Part shown: piece by piece, positions 7,868 through 16,675 of the stretch
Numbering within the stretch: the first letter of the stretch is position 1
How the letters are laid out: the number at the start of each line of letters is the position of its first letter
Source of the DNA: Mycobacterium sp. 852013-50091_SCH5140682
GTDB lineage: Bacteria > Actinomycetota > Actinomycetes > Mycobacteriales > Mycobacteriaceae
Assembly: GCF_001665685.1 (NCBI RefSeq)
Contig: NZ_LZTB01000141.1
Span: 1 to 64,000 of the forward strand
DNA length: 64,000 nt
Reading direction: 5' to 3'
Translations under genes and position numbers: made by a program
The notes under the pieces: generated by a model
Databases searched by the model: none
What the model was told of the DNA's origin: nothing
What the model saw: the letters and a program-made list of their open reading frames with translations, nothing else

Positions 7868-9049
7868 ATGACGAAACGGGTGATCGACAGTATCGCGGAG
7901 CTGGCCGAGCAGCTCCGCGGGCAGGCCGCCGAGGCGGAGAAGATCGGTAAGTTGACCGACGACACGGTCAAGACCATGAAGCAGGTGGGCTCCATACGGC
8001 TGCTGCAGCCGAAACGGCATGGCGGACTTGAGGTTCACCCGCGCGAGTTCGCAGAAACTGTGATGGCCACCGCGGCCCTGGATCCCTCCGCCGGGTGGAT
8101 CAACGGTGTCGTGGGCGTACATCCGTACCAGTTGGCATACGCCGATCCCCGTGTCGGGGAGGAGATCTGGGCCGACGACATCGACACCTGGGTGGCCTCT
8201 CCTTATGCACCGCAGGGTGTGGCCAAACCGGTCGAGGGCGGCTATATCTTCAACGGCCGGTGGCAGTTCAGCTCCGGCACCGACCATTGTGACTGGATCT
8301 TCCTCGGAGCCATGATCGGCGATGCAGACGGCAAGCCGCTCACGCCCCCACAGATGCTGCATATGATCCTGCCCCGCAAGGATTATGAGATCGTCGAGGA
8401 CTCGTGGGATGTTGTCGGCCTGCGCGGTACCGGCTCCAAGGATGTCACCGTCAAGGATGCGTTCGTGCCGTCGTACCGGACGATGGACGCGATGAAGGTG
8501 ATGGACGGCACCGCCCAACGCGAAGCCGGTATGACCGAGACGCTCTACCTCATGCCGTGGTCGACCATGTTCCCGCTCGGCATTTCTTCGGCGACCATCG
8601 GTATCGCCGAGGGTGCACTGGCCGCCGCTCTCGACTACCAGCGCGAGCGCGTCAACTCCAGCGGTGTCGCGATCAAGGACGATCCCTATGTCATGTATGC
8701 CATCGGTGAGGCGGCCGCCGACATCAACGCGGCGCGTCAGGAACTGCTCGCCAATGCCGACCGCATCTACGACATGGTCGACGCCGGCGAGGAGGTGTCG
8801 TTCGAGGACCGGGCCGCGGGACGACGCACGCAGGTGCGTGCCGTGTGGCGGGCGGTGTCGGCGGTCGACGAGATCTTCGCCAGGTGCGGCGGGAACGCAG
8901 CGCGGATGGACAAACCGCTGCAGCGCTATTGGCGCGACGTCCACGTGGGGCAGGCGCATGCGATCCACGTTCCCGGCACCGTTTATCACGCATCGGCATT
9001 GAGCTCGCTCGGTGTGGACCCCCAGGGTCCGCTGCGGGCGATGATCTGA
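7868..9049 (+). CDS. hsaA: Flavin-dependent monooxygenase oxygenase subunit, HsaA-like
   Basis: Acyl-CoA-dehydrogenase-fold monooxygenase of 393 residues; HsaA of M. tuberculosis has 394. Typical group segments are LLQPKRHGG near 45-53, DPSAGWI, FNGRWQFSSGTDHCDW, GLRGTGSKDV and the C-terminal FARCGGNAA. In the family it uses reduced FMN supplied by HsaB to hydroxylate the aromatic ring A of the 9,10-secosteroid, giving the catechol cut by HsaC. The HsaC-like gene follows 10 nt later; the HsaB-like gene is 27 kb away at 35681. ATG 7868 lacks a Shine-Dalgarno sequence. Its substrate may differ from 3-HSA because the island looks like a second, specialised set. Confidence 0.9.
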   Translation: MTKRVIDSIAELAEQLRGQAAEAEKIGKLTDDTVKTMKQVGSIRLLQPKRHGGLEVHPREFAETVMATAALDPSAGWINGVVGVHPYQLAYADPRVGEEIWADDIDTWVASPYAPQGVAKPVEGGYIFNGRWQFSSGTDHCDWIFLGAMIGDADGKPLTPPQMLHMILPRKDYEIVEDSWDVVGLRGTGSKDVTVKDAFVPSYRTMDAMKVMDGTAQREAGMTETLYLMPWSTMFPLGISSATIGIAEGALAAALDYQRERVNSSGVAIKDDPYVMYAIGEAAADINAARQELLANADRIYDMVDAGEEVSFEDRAAGRRTQVRAVWRAVSAVDEIFARCGGNAARMDKPLQRYWRDVHVGQAHAIHVPGTVYHASALSSLGVDPQGPLRAMI

Positions 9050-9059
9050 GGGGAACACA

Positions 9060-9968
9060 ATGGCCTTGATCAAGAGCCTGGGCTACGTGACCGTCCAGGC
9101 GACCGATATCGAGCGGTGGCGCCATTTCGCCTTCGGCGTATTGGGTTTCGCGGAAGGCGGCGGGCCCGATCCCGCGACGCTGTACCTGCGCATGGACGAG
9201 CGCGCCGCCAGGATCATCGTCACGCCCGGCGATACCGACAAGATCGTCACCGTCGGCTGGGAGGTTCGCGACCACGCAGACCTTGAGGAACTCAAAAGTG
9301 CACTTGACGCCGCCGGCGTTCCGTACAAGGAACTGTCACTGGCGGAGGCCGATGCCCGACGCGTTGAAGAGGTCATCGCATTCGACGATCCCGCCGGCAC
9401 CTCGCTGGAGGTATTCCACGGCGCGGTACTCGATCACAGTCCCGTGGTGACACCGTTCGGCGCCAAGTTCGTCACCGGTGAACAGGGGCTGGGCCACGTG
9501 GTGCTGCCTGCATTGGACGTCAACGGACTGTTCGAGTTCTATACGCAGGTACTCGGGTTCAAGTCGCGCGGCGCGTTCCGGGTGCCGGTGCCACCAGAAT
9601 TCGGGCCGGTACGGGTGCGGTTCATGGGTGTCAATCAGCGTCACCACAGCCTGGCCATCTGCCCGGCGTCGAACCTGCGCGACCCCGGGTTGATCCATCT
9701 CATGGTCGAGGTCGACACCCTCGACGCAGTCGGCCAGGCCCTGGACCGCGTGAACAAGGACGGCTTCCAGTTGTCGTCGACACTCGGGCGGCACACCAAC
9801 GACAAGATGGTGTCGTTCTATGTGCGTGCGCCCGGCGATTGGGACGTCGAGTTCGGCACCGAAGGTACGCGCGTCGACGAAACCTATTACACCGCCGAAG
9901 AAATCACGGCCGACAGTTACTGGGGCCACGAGTGGGTATCTGATCTGCCCGCGGCCATGCGCCCGTGA
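9060..9968 (+). CDS. hsaC: Extradiol (type I) dioxygenase, HsaC-like
   Basis: Two-domain vicinal-oxygen-chelate dioxygenase of 302 residues. The Fe(II) ligands expected from BphC/HsaC are present: His146 (GLGHVVLP), His213 (LIHLMVEV) and Glu264 (DVEFG); the active-site pair is His195-His196 (NQRHHSLAI). The N-terminal half is the degenerate domain, beginning IKSLGYVTVQATD. HsaC cleaves the catechol ring of 3,4-DHSA in the meta position, feeding HsaD. GAGGGG lies 7 nt before ATG 9060, and the gene is followed with a 4-bp overlap by the flavoprotein at 9965, so hsaA-hsaC-flavoprotein form one transcript. Confidence 0.92.
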   Translation: MALIKSLGYVTVQATDIERWRHFAFGVLGFAEGGGPDPATLYLRMDERAARIIVTPGDTDKIVTVGWEVRDHADLEELKSALDAAGVPYKELSLAEADARRVEEVIAFDDPAGTSLEVFHGAVLDHSPVVTPFGAKFVTGEQGLGHVVLPALDVNGLFEFYTQVLGFKSRGAFRVPVPPEFGPVRVRFMGVNQRHHSLAICPASNLRDPGLIHLMVEVDTLDAVGQALDRVNKDGFQLSSTLGRHTNDKMVSFYVRAPGDWDVEFGTEGTRVDETYYTAEEITADSYWGHEWVSDLPAAMRP

Positions 9969-11425
9969 ACACCGAAGTCGTTCCAGTTGCGGTGGGCGAC
10001 ATCGCCGGCTGGGATCACGAAGCCGATGTAGTCATCGCAGGCTATGGCGTCGCCGGTGCCGCCGCGGCGGTCGAGGCGGCACGTGGCGGCGCCGACGTGC
10101 TGGTGCTGGAAAGGACCTGCTCGTGGGGCGGGGCCGCAGCGATGGCGGGCGGATTCATCTACCTCGGCGGCGGTACGGCGCTGCAGACCGCGTGCGGTTT
10201 CGACGATTCCGTGGAAGATATGGCCGCATTTCTGAATGTGGCCATGGGTCCGGGAGCTGACACCGAGCGCATCGCCGACTACTGCGAACACAGCGTCGCG
10301 CATTTCGACTGGCTGGTCGGTTGCGGTGTGCCATTCAAGGCGGAGTTCTTCGGTGAGCCCGGCTGGGAGCCGATGGGTGACCAAGGTTTGATGTTCAGCG
10401 GCGGAGAGAACTCCTTCCCGTTCAACACCGTGGCGCGGCCCGCCCCCCGCGGTCACGTCCCACAGATGTCCGGCAAGAAGCAAGGTGAGGCCAGCGCCGG
10501 CTACATGTTGATGAAGCCGCTCGTCGAGACGGCGACGGCGGCGGGGACGCGGGCCCTCTACGACGTCCGTGTTCAGCGGCTCGTCGTCGATACCGGAGGG
10601 CGAGTCGTCGGCCTCACCGCCCGCCGCTACGGCAACCCGGTCGCGATTCGAGCGCGGCGCGGGGTCGTGCTGGCAACCGGCAGCTTCGCATACAACGACT
10701 CCATGGTGGCGCAGTACGCTCCGCGCATTGCGGGTCGTCCGGCAGCGTCGATCGAGCAGCACGACGGACGAGCTATTCGTATGGCACAGGCGCTGGGCGC
10801 CGATCTCGCACACATGGACGCCACCGAGGTCGCCATCTTCGCCGATCCGCAGCAGTTGGTGCGTGGCGTCCTGGTCAACGCCCGCGGCCAACGCTATGTG
10901 CCCGAGGACACCTACCCAGGCCGTATCGGCCAGCTGACGCTCTACCACCAGGACAACACCGCCTATCTGATCATCGACGGTGAGGCTCACGAGGAGGCCA
11001 TGTCCTCACCGACACCGCAGCTGATGTTCCGGCCACCGACCTGGGTTGCCGATACCGTGGCCGAACTCGAAGAGGCAATCGGGTTGCCGCCGGGCTCGCT
11101 GCAGCACACGGTCGAGGCCTACAACGACGGTGCGACTCGAGGCGAGGATCCGCTTCTGCACAAGAAGCCGCAGTGGCTCAGGCCGATCGGCGCGCCACTG
11201 GGTGCCATCGATCTGAGGGAGAGCACGGGCGGATTCACGCTCGGCGGTCTGGCCACCACCCTTGACGCTGAGGTTCTCCATGTCAGCGGCGAACCCATTC
11301 CGGGCCTGTATGCGGCGGGCAGATCGACTGCCGGCCTGGCGGCGTGGGGGTACGCCAGCGGCATCTCGCTCGGCGACGGCAGCTTCTATGGTCGCCGGGC
11401 CGGGGCCGCCGCAGCCCGTGGTTGA
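9965..11425 (+). CDS. FAD-dependent dehydrogenase of the KstD/fumarate reductase family
   Basis: Flavoprotein of 486 residues. N-terminal FAD motif IAGYGVAGAAAAVEAARGG, then the adenine/flavin loop GGAAAMAGGFIYLGGG typical of the KstD/FRD group, VVLATGSFAYND in the middle, and the C-terminal flavin contact GLYAAGRSTAGL. Members remove or add hydrogens next to a carbonyl: Delta1- or Delta4-dehydrogenation of 3-ketosteroids or reduction of an unsaturated ketone. It is shorter and less like classical KstD than the protein at 33187, so it may work on a different double bond. GTG start overlaps the hsaC stop (GTGA). Confidence 0.8.
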   Translation: MNTEVVPVAVGDIAGWDHEADVVIAGYGVAGAAAAVEAARGGADVLVLERTCSWGGAAAMAGGFIYLGGGTALQTACGFDDSVEDMAAFLNVAMGPGADTERIADYCEHSVAHFDWLVGCGVPFKAEFFGEPGWEPMGDQGLMFSGGENSFPFNTVARPAPRGHVPQMSGKKQGEASAGYMLMKPLVETATAAGTRALYDVRVQRLVVDTGGRVVGLTARRYGNPVAIRARRGVVLATGSFAYNDSMVAQYAPRIAGRPAASIEQHDGRAIRMAQALGADLAHMDATEVAIFADPQQLVRGVLVNARGQRYVPEDTYPGRIGQLTLYHQDNTAYLIIDGEAHEEAMSSPTPQLMFRPPTWVADTVAELEEAIGLPPGSLQHTVEAYNDGATRGEDPLLHKKPQWLRPIGAPLGAIDLRESTGGFTLGGLATTLDAEVLHVSGEPIPGLYAAGRSTAGLAAWGYASGISLGDGSFYGRRAGAAAARG

Positions 11426-11567
11426 GCGCCTCGGATGCAGCTGACATCAGCTCCCTCGCCCGACTGGTGAAGTCCACTGCCCACACTGGCCGGGCACCTC
11501 CCTGACCGTCCGCGACCGGTCCCAAGATGTGACAGCAGACACACGTTTGTGGTAGGTATATTCCTAT

Positions 11568-11591
11568 TAGTCATATAGCGACTAGTCATAT
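11568..11591. promoter_or_regulatory. Direct repeat TAGTCATAT x2 before the IclR gene
   Basis: TAGTCATAT occurs at 11568-11576 and again at 11583-11591, 15 bp apart, ending 20 nt before the IclR-family gene start at 11612. The stretch is unusually AT-rich for this DNA. It may be the autoregulatory operator and promoter of the regulator; no experiment is implied. Confidence 0.4.
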
Positions 11592-11611
11592 CGCCGCTCA
11601 CGGAGGATGCC

Positions 11612-12487
11612 ATGACCGCGACCATCGAACAGTTCGCGACCACCGCCACGAAGACCGCTGCCGACGCGCCCAGCGCGGTCATTGATCGCGTCTCCGCCGT
11701 TCTCGACGCATTCGACGGACCAGGCCGGCTCACCCTGGCGCAAATCGTGCGGCGCACCGGGTTGCCCCGTTCGTCTGCACATCGGTTTCTCGAGCGACTC
11801 GTGGAACTGCGTTGGGTGCGTCGTATCGGGCGCGACTACGAACTGGGGATGCGCCTCGTCGAGCTGGGATCGCTTGCGGTGCACCAGGACCGTCTACACA
11901 AAGCGGCGATCCCGATCCTGCACAAGCTGCATGCCGCCACGGGTCTGGTTGTTCACCTGGCTGTCCTCGACGGACCTGATGTGGTCTACATGGAGAAGGT
12001 GGGCGCCAGGATGGCCACAGCGATCCCGACGCGCGTCGGCGGCCGCCAGCCGGCACATTGCGCAGCGGTCGGCAAGGCCATGTTGGCGTTCGCAGACGAT
12101 CACGCCATCGAGCTGCTGGGTACCGACCTAGGGCAGCAAACCAAGTACTCGATCCGTACCCATGCTCAGTTGAGCAACGAGTTGATGAAGGTACGTGCGC
12201 ACGGCGTGGCATTCGATCGCGAAGAATCACTGCGCGGCTTCGGCTGCGTCGCTGCCCCTGTGGGTGACCCCGGCGACGCTGTTGCCGCGATCTCGGTCTG
12301 TGGTCCGATGAGTCAGATCGTTTCGCTGGACCAGCAACTCGTTGCACCGGTGCGGATGGCGGCGCTCGGAATTTGGCGGTCGATGGAAGGCGCCCCGGTC
12401 CCGGCGGCCTTGCAGCATATGCGGCCCTTACGGGGCGGGCCGGCGGCCTCGATTGCGCCTGCGGCGAGTAGCCCGCAGCCGGCATGA
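11612..12487 (+). CDS. IclR family transcriptional regulator
   Basis: Protein of 291 residues with an N-terminal winged helix-turn-helix (LTLAQIVRRTGLPRSSAHRF at about 40-60) and an IclR effector domain (LHAATGLVVHLAVLDG, YMEKVG, PAHCAAVGKAMLA, AFDREES). IclR proteins bind a small aromatic or acid ligand and either activate or repress catabolic operons. GGAGG lies 5 nt before ATG 11612. Its TGA overlaps the ATG of the HSL-type hydrolase gene (ATGA), so the hydrolase is co-expressed. Targets are probably local, but the palindrome shared by the other promoters is absent here. The last 30 residues are Ala/Pro rich and probably disordered. Confidence 0.9.
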   Translation: MTATIEQFATTATKTAADAPSAVIDRVSAVLDAFDGPGRLTLAQIVRRTGLPRSSAHRFLERLVELRWVRRIGRDYELGMRLVELGSLAVHQDRLHKAAIPILHKLHAATGLVVHLAVLDGPDVVYMEKVGARMATAIPTRVGGRQPAHCAAVGKAMLAFADDHAIELLGTDLGQQTKYSIRTHAQLSNELMKVRAHGVAFDREESLRGFGCVAAPVGDPGDAVAAISVCGPMSQIVSLDQQLVAPVRMAALGIWRSMEGAPVPAALQHMRPLRGGPAASIAPAASSPQPA

Positions 12488-13458
12488 GCGACCATCACGA
12501 CGCAGCGCCCGGTGTGACCACCGGGCTCGATCCAGAGATCGCCGACATCATCGAGGCGTTGGACTCCGGTTTCCCAGCCGTCCACACCATGACCGGCGAG
12601 CAGGCACGTGCCGCGATCCGGTCTCGATTCGTGCCCGTGGCGCAACCAGAAGCCATGGGCGCCATAGAGGATACGACCGTTCCCGGTCCGGCCGGAATGG
12701 TGCCGGTTCGGATCTATCGGCCGCGCACCGCCGGCCCCGTACCTACCCTCGTATTCGCGCATGGCGGCGGTTGGGTGTTCTGCGATCTCGACAGCCACGA
12801 CGAGCTCTGCCGTGACCTCGCCAATCGCATTCCCGCCGTGGTGATCTCCGTGCACTATCGACGAGCCTCCGAGGAAGGCGCATGGCCGGCCGCAGCCGAA
12901 GACATGTACGCCGCCACGTGCTGGGCGGCCGACCAGGTTTCGACGTTGGGCGGCGACCCAGGCGCCCTCATGGTTGGCGGCGACAGCGCCGGGGGCAATC
13001 TCGCTGCCGTCACCACGGTCATGGCGCGTGACCGCGGCGGCGCCGAGTTGGCGGGCCAGCTGCTGCTGTATCCAGTCATCGCCGCCGATTTCGATACCGA
13101 TTCCTACCGCCGGTTCGGCGAGGGCTTCTACAACCCCCGCCGCGCGTTGCAGTGGTACTGGGACCAGTATGTCCCCGACATCTCCGACCGTGAGCACCCG
13201 TATGCATCTCCTCTGCAGGCCGATCTCGCCGGCTTACCGCCCGCAATCACCTTCGTCGCCGGCCACGATCCGCTCCGCGACGAGGGTTTGGCGTATGCCG
13301 AAGCGCTGCGGGCCGCGGGTGTGTCGAGCGTTACGCGAGTGTTCGACGGAGGAGTTCACGGCTTCATGACCATGCGTGCTCTCGATATCTGCCGGCGTGC
13401 TCGCGCTCAGGCCTGCGTCGATGTGGCAACCGTACTCGGCCACAAGGTCACTGGGTAA
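12484..13458 (+). CDS. HSL-type alpha/beta hydrolase (esterase)
   Basis: Hydrolase of 324 residues in the hormone-sensitive-lipase group: HGGGWVF oxyanion motif at about 97-103, nucleophile GDSAGGN, acid in AGHDPLRDEG, base in GGVHGFM. Such enzymes hydrolyse short esters and lactones. A likely substrate is an ester or lactone made by one of the two Baeyer-Villiger monooxygenases of the island, but that is inference. Coupled to the IclR gene by a 4-bp overlap. Its 3' end overlaps the end of the convergent OYE-type gene by 11 bp. A second HSL-type gene, at 27540, is related. Confidence 0.87.
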   Translation: MSDHHDAAPGVTTGLDPEIADIIEALDSGFPAVHTMTGEQARAAIRSRFVPVAQPEAMGAIEDTTVPGPAGMVPVRIYRPRTAGPVPTLVFAHGGGWVFCDLDSHDELCRDLANRIPAVVISVHYRRASEEGAWPAAAEDMYAATCWAADQVSTLGGDPGALMVGGDSAGGNLAAVTTVMARDRGGAELAGQLLLYPVIAADFDTDSYRRFGEGFYNPRRALQWYWDQYVPDISDREHPYASPLQADLAGLPPAITFVAGHDPLRDEGLAYAEALRAAGVSSVTRVFDGGVHGFMTMRALDICRRARAQACVDVATVLGHKVTG

Positions 13459-14689
13459 TAGCGGAGCCGTTCGGGGTTTCGAGGACCAACGGGGCAGCGG
13501 CACCGTAACGCTGCTCCGGGTCCAGGACGCAATGGGTGCGATCGAATACCGTCACCATGCACCGGTTGTTGTGATTGCAGCGGCTGCGGACGCTGCGGTC
13601 GGCGCGCATCCGGTTCACCAGATCCGGCTCACGCAGCAGCGCACGACCCATTGCCAGGAAATCGAACCCCTCCCGCAACCCGACTTCGAGGTTTTCGCAG
13701 TTGGTGATGCCACCCAGCAGAATCAACTTGGTGTTGCGCATCAACGGAACGAATTGGCGTGCGGCAGAGAGCATGTAGAGATCCTCGTAGGGATAGCTGC
13801 CCATCGCCCATTTGCCCGCGATTCGGATCGCCGGCCGCATTGCCCGCGGCATGACCTGGGCGAACTCTCGCACCGGAACATCCCCGCGGAACAGGTACAT
13901 CGGCTTGAAAACCGATGATCCCTGGGTCAGCTCGATGGCGTCCAAGGTCTCGTCGACATCCAACAGCTGCGCGGTCCGCAACGCTTCGTCGATCCAGATG
14001 CTGCCGGGCAGACCGTCGTCCATGTCCAGTTTGGCGATCACCGCGACCCGGTTCCCGACCACCTCCCGAACGCGCTGCGCGATCTCGCGCACGAAACGTG
14101 ACCTGTTGTCGATATCGCCGCCGTACTCGTCCCTGCGCCGGTTGATCAGCGGACTCAAAAAGGAGCTTGGCAGATATAGGTGTCCGAAATGCAGTTCCAC
14201 CGCGTCGAATCCGGCGTCCACGGCGACCTGAGCGGCGTCGCCGAACTGGTCGATCACCATGCCGATCTCACTTCGTTTGATCTCCCGGCAATAGGCGAAC
14301 GAGGCCGGATTGACAAACCGGCTCGGCGCCATGGCCGTCACGCCGGTCAGCCGCTTCTGCGCCACCACACCGGCATGCCCCAGTTGCGCCGAGATGGCTG
14401 CGCCGGCATGGTGCACCGCGTCGGTGAGTTTGCGCAGGCCCGGTAACGCCGCCCCGTTCATGACGATTTGTCCCGGTGCACTGGCGGCCTCTGACGACAC
14501 GCAGCAATAGGCAACCGTGGTCATGCCGACGCCGCCGGCGGCGAAGGTCCGATGGAACTCGACGAGGTCGTCGGTGACAAGGCCGTGCGGCGACCGGCCC
14601 TCTGAGGTCGCAGCCTTGATCGTCCGGTTGCGCAACCGAATTGGCCCAAGCTGAGTCGGGGCGAACGGGTCTGCGCTGATGTCGGTCAT
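13448..14689 (-). CDS. NADH:flavin oxidoreductase, old-yellow-enzyme family
   Basis: TIM-barrel flavin reductase of 413 residues: LGPIRLRNRTIKAATSEG at the start, QLGHAG, the substrate-side pair in HFGHLYLPSSFLSPL followed by NRRRDEYGGD, and a late GGI...FLAMGRALLREPDL phosphate-binding strand. It stops after a short C-terminal stretch with Cys residues (CNHNNRC...HC) and lacks the second flavin domain of 2,4-dienoyl-CoA reductases. Relatives reduce or form C=C bonds conjugated to ketones; BaiCD/BaiH-type enzymes act on 3-oxo-Delta4 bile acids. A role in ring A saturation or Delta4 chemistry is possible. ATG 14689 has no Shine-Dalgarno sequence. Confidence 0.85.
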   Translation of the reverse strand: MTDISADPFAPTQLGPIRLRNRTIKAATSEGRSPHGLVTDDLVEFHRTFAAGGVGMTTVAYCCVSSEAASAPGQIVMNGAALPGLRKLTDAVHHAGAAISAQLGHAGVVAQKRLTGVTAMAPSRFVNPASFAYCREIKRSEIGMVIDQFGDAAQVAVDAGFDAVELHFGHLYLPSSFLSPLINRRRDEYGGDIDNRSRFVREIAQRVREVVGNRVAVIAKLDMDDGLPGSIWIDEALRTAQLLDVDETLDAIELTQGSSVFKPMYLFRGDVPVREFAQVMPRAMRPAIRIAGKWAMGSYPYEDLYMLSAARQFVPLMRNTKLILLGGITNCENLEVGLREGFDFLAMGRALLREPDLVNRMRADRSVRSRCNHNNRCMVTVFDRTHCVLDPEQRYGAAAPLVLETPNGSAITQ

Positions 14690-14734
14690 TACGCTACTGT
14701 CACCCTCCCCGAGGGTGCGGTCAACGCCGCTTTC

Positions 14735-14746
14735 CCATTGGCCGGG
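14735..14746. promoter_or_regulatory. Very weak operator-like site
   Basis: CCATTGGCCGGG resembles the island motif poorly (9 of 12 against CCACTSACTGGG) but lies 45 nt before the OYE gene start and 43 nt before the start at 14790, the spacing seen at better copies. Listed only because of that position. Confidence 0.15.
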
Positions 14747-14789
14747 AGCGCACAGCCGGGAATACCAATGTCATCCTTAACCTCGTTGC

Positions 14790-15167
14790 ATGGCCGACAA
14801 CGAAGTCAGGAAAGTCGTCTATGTCATCGACCGCGTGCTGACCCAGTGCGGCCAGGCGCGGGCGTTCATCGATCGATACCTCACCGAGTATGCGCCCGGC
14901 GCGCGCGAGCGCGGTATGACGCTGGAGCACGTTCTGGTCAGCCCACCGATCTGGTTCGACGACCAACCCAACACCGTCACCGTTATCTGGAGCCTGCCCG
15001 ACCCGCTGGCCTGGTGGCAGATGACCTGGCAAGGCCGCCCAGACCCGTCGCTGGCCCAATGGTGGTCGAGCATAGCCGAATTGGTGCAAGAGCGATCGCG
15101 TTCGGTTGCCGCTTCGGCCGCGGATGTCGACACCCTGTGCGGAATGCAAGGAGAGACCGATGTATAG
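14790..15167 (+). CDS. Small protein of unknown function, probable alpha/beta-barrel fold
   Basis: Protein of 125 residues beginning with VRKVVYVIDRVLTQCGQARAFIDRYLTEYAPG and rich in Trp in the second half (WFDDQPNTVTVIW, DPLAWWQMTWQG, AQWW). The order strand, long helix, strands is that of a ferredoxin-like dimeric alpha/beta barrel. I do not recognise a named family. It overlaps the following Dabb-type gene by 8 bp, so the two are translated together and may form a heterodimer. No obvious Shine-Dalgarno sequence at ATG 14790. It faces the OYE gene across a 100-bp promoter region. Confidence 0.7.
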   Translation: MADNEVRKVVYVIDRVLTQCGQARAFIDRYLTEYAPGARERGMTLEHVLVSPPIWFDDQPNTVTVIWSLPDPLAWWQMTWQGRPDPSLAQWWSSIAELVQERSRSVAASAADVDTLCGMQGETDV

Positions 15168-15783
15168 CGTTACCCGCCTGATCGATGTCACCACGAATCA
15201 TCGCTCCCGCCTGCTGACGACACTTCGTGACACCGCGACGGCCACCGATGCACAGAGCTGGATCGTGGCGGCCACCGAACCCTGTTCACGCAACGGAGGC
15301 GACCTACTGGTCCATCTGCGTTTCGCCGACAAGGGCCAATGGCGATGCGTGGCAGATCAGTTCGCATCGGTATTGGCAGATCCGGAAGTCACGCGGGTCA
15401 ACGGTGTGACCTACCAGGGCACGCCGGTCAGCACCGGTACGCCGGGCACGGTTTACCGGACTCTGCTGGTGCGGGTGGCGCCTGAAGCCGATTCGGACAC
15501 CGTTGCTCGCTTCGAGGCAGAGCTGCGATCGATGCCACGCTACGTGGACACCATCCGCGCGTGGCAACTGAGCCGGGTGATCGACTCCGTCGGGGCGACA
15601 TCATGGACCCACGTGTTCGAGCAAGAGTTCACCGACGTCGACGGTCTGATGGGCCCTTACCTCATGCACCCGATTCACTGGGCGGTGGTTGATCGCTGGT
15701 TCGATCCCGAGACCACCGATGTGATTGTCCGCGACCGGGTGTGCCACAGCTTCTGCAGCATCGCCCAACCCGCGCTGTCCTGA
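15160..15783 (+). CDS. Dabb-domain (stress-responsive A/B barrel) protein
   Basis: Protein of 207 residues with two ferredoxin-like halves. The second half, with TVYRTLLVRVAPEAD, MPRYVDTIRAWQLSRV, SWTHVFEQEFTDVDGLMGPY and HPIHWAVVDRWFDPE, fits the Dabb family, small dimeric proteins whose few known members bind or cyclise polyketide-like or aromatic ligands. AAGGAG lies 7 nt before ATG 15160, which settles the start. Coupled to the small gene upstream. It ends 4 nt from the stop of the convergent SDR. Role in the pathway unknown; a lyase or isomerase acting on a ring-opened steroid would fit the fold. Confidence 0.75.
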   Translation: MYSVTRLIDVTTNHRSRLLTTLRDTATATDAQSWIVAATEPCSRNGGDLLVHLRFADKGQWRCVADQFASVLADPEVTRVNGVTYQGTPVSTGTPGTVYRTLLVRVAPEADSDTVARFEAELRSMPRYVDTIRAWQLSRVIDSVGATSWTHVFEQEFTDVDGLMGPYLMHPIHWAVVDRWFDPETTDVIVRDRVCHSFCSIAQPALS

Positions 15784-15787
15784 CCGC

Positions 15788-16675
15788 TCACACCCCCGCG
15801 GGCAGGATGTGCGGATGAGCTGTCACCGGCGGCTGCAGTGGTGGCAGAAGCTCTTTGCCGTCGAGAGAATGCACCGCGAGGTTCTGCGACCACGGGTAGT
15901 GCAGACTGAACGCGACCAGTCCAGTGCGTTCGACGGCCGGCAGATGGCACATCGCCAGAACTGTCTCGGCGAGGTACTCCACGGGCTCGGTCGGAAACGT
16001 GTCCGGTATCAGGCTGGCCGCTCCAGGAGTTCGCACTGCGCTGGTCGGGCCGACCGCGTTGACAGCGATATTGGCATCCAGCAACTCGGCGGCGATCCCC
16101 TGGGTGAATCGGTGCAGGGCCGCCTTCACCGATGCATAGACGACATCGCCGGAGGCCTTGTTGTATTCGCGGTATGGCCGCACCGGCGGGAGCCCGGTCA
16201 CCGAGCCGATATTGACGATCCAGCCACCACCCTGCTGGCGCATGTGTGGGATGGCTGCCTGCGTCAACACAAATGGCGTACGCACGTAGTGCTCGACGGT
16301 TCGATCGAAGGTAGCCATCGACATGTCTTCGATGACCGAATAGTCGGCAAACCCGGCGTTGTTGACCAGAATGTCGATCCGGCCGGTGCACTCCACAACC
16401 TGATCGACCAAGCCCGCACGCTGTTGTGGGTTTTCGAGGTCTGCGGCAATGCCGAGCGCTGTACCCCCGGCGGATTCGATGAGTTCGATGGTCTCGTCGA
16501 TCGTTCCCGGCAACGCAGTCGACTCTCCCGCCCTCGTCGACAGGGAAGGTTCGTACGACCTGGCCGTCACCGCCACCGTCGCCCCTTCGGCGGCCAGCCG
16601 CTGAGCGATTGCCCGTCCGATACCGCGGCTGCTGCCGGTTACCAAAGCGGTTTTGCCGCTGAGTAGTTGGCTCAT
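15788..16675 (-). CDS. SDR family oxidoreductase
   Basis: Short-chain dehydrogenase of 295 residues: TGSSRGIGRAIAQRLAAEG, VNNAG, Ser in NIGSVTG and Tyr/Lys in VYASVKAAL. An insertion of about 25 residues follows strand 2 (ARSYEPSLSTRAGES region), and the C-terminal 40 residues are longer than usual and Pro-rich. ATG 16675 overlaps the stop of the second Baeyer-Villiger monooxygenase gene by 4 bp, so it probably acts just before or after that enzyme on the same ketone/alcohol. Substrate not known. Confidence 0.84.
   Translation of the reverse strand: MSQLLSGKTALVTGSSRGIGRAIAQRLAAEGATVAVTARSYEPSLSTRAGESTALPGTIDETIELIESAGGTALGIAADLENPQQRAGLVDQVVECTGRIDILVNNAGFADYSVIEDMSMATFDRTVEHYVRTPFVLTQAAIPHMRQQGGGWIVNIGSVTGLPPVRPYREYNKASGDVVYASVKAALHRFTQGIAAELLDANIAVNAVGPTSAVRTPGAASLIPDTFPTEPVEYLAETVLAMCHLPAVERTGLVAFSLHYPWSQNLAVHSLDGKELLPPLQPPVTAHPHILPAGV

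Noticed and set aside
7634..9073. Long minus-strand open frame opposite the hsaA-like gene
   Set aside because: Composition is that of a shadow frame (many His, Gly and Arg), no family motif; the plus-strand HsaA-like protein is unmistakable.
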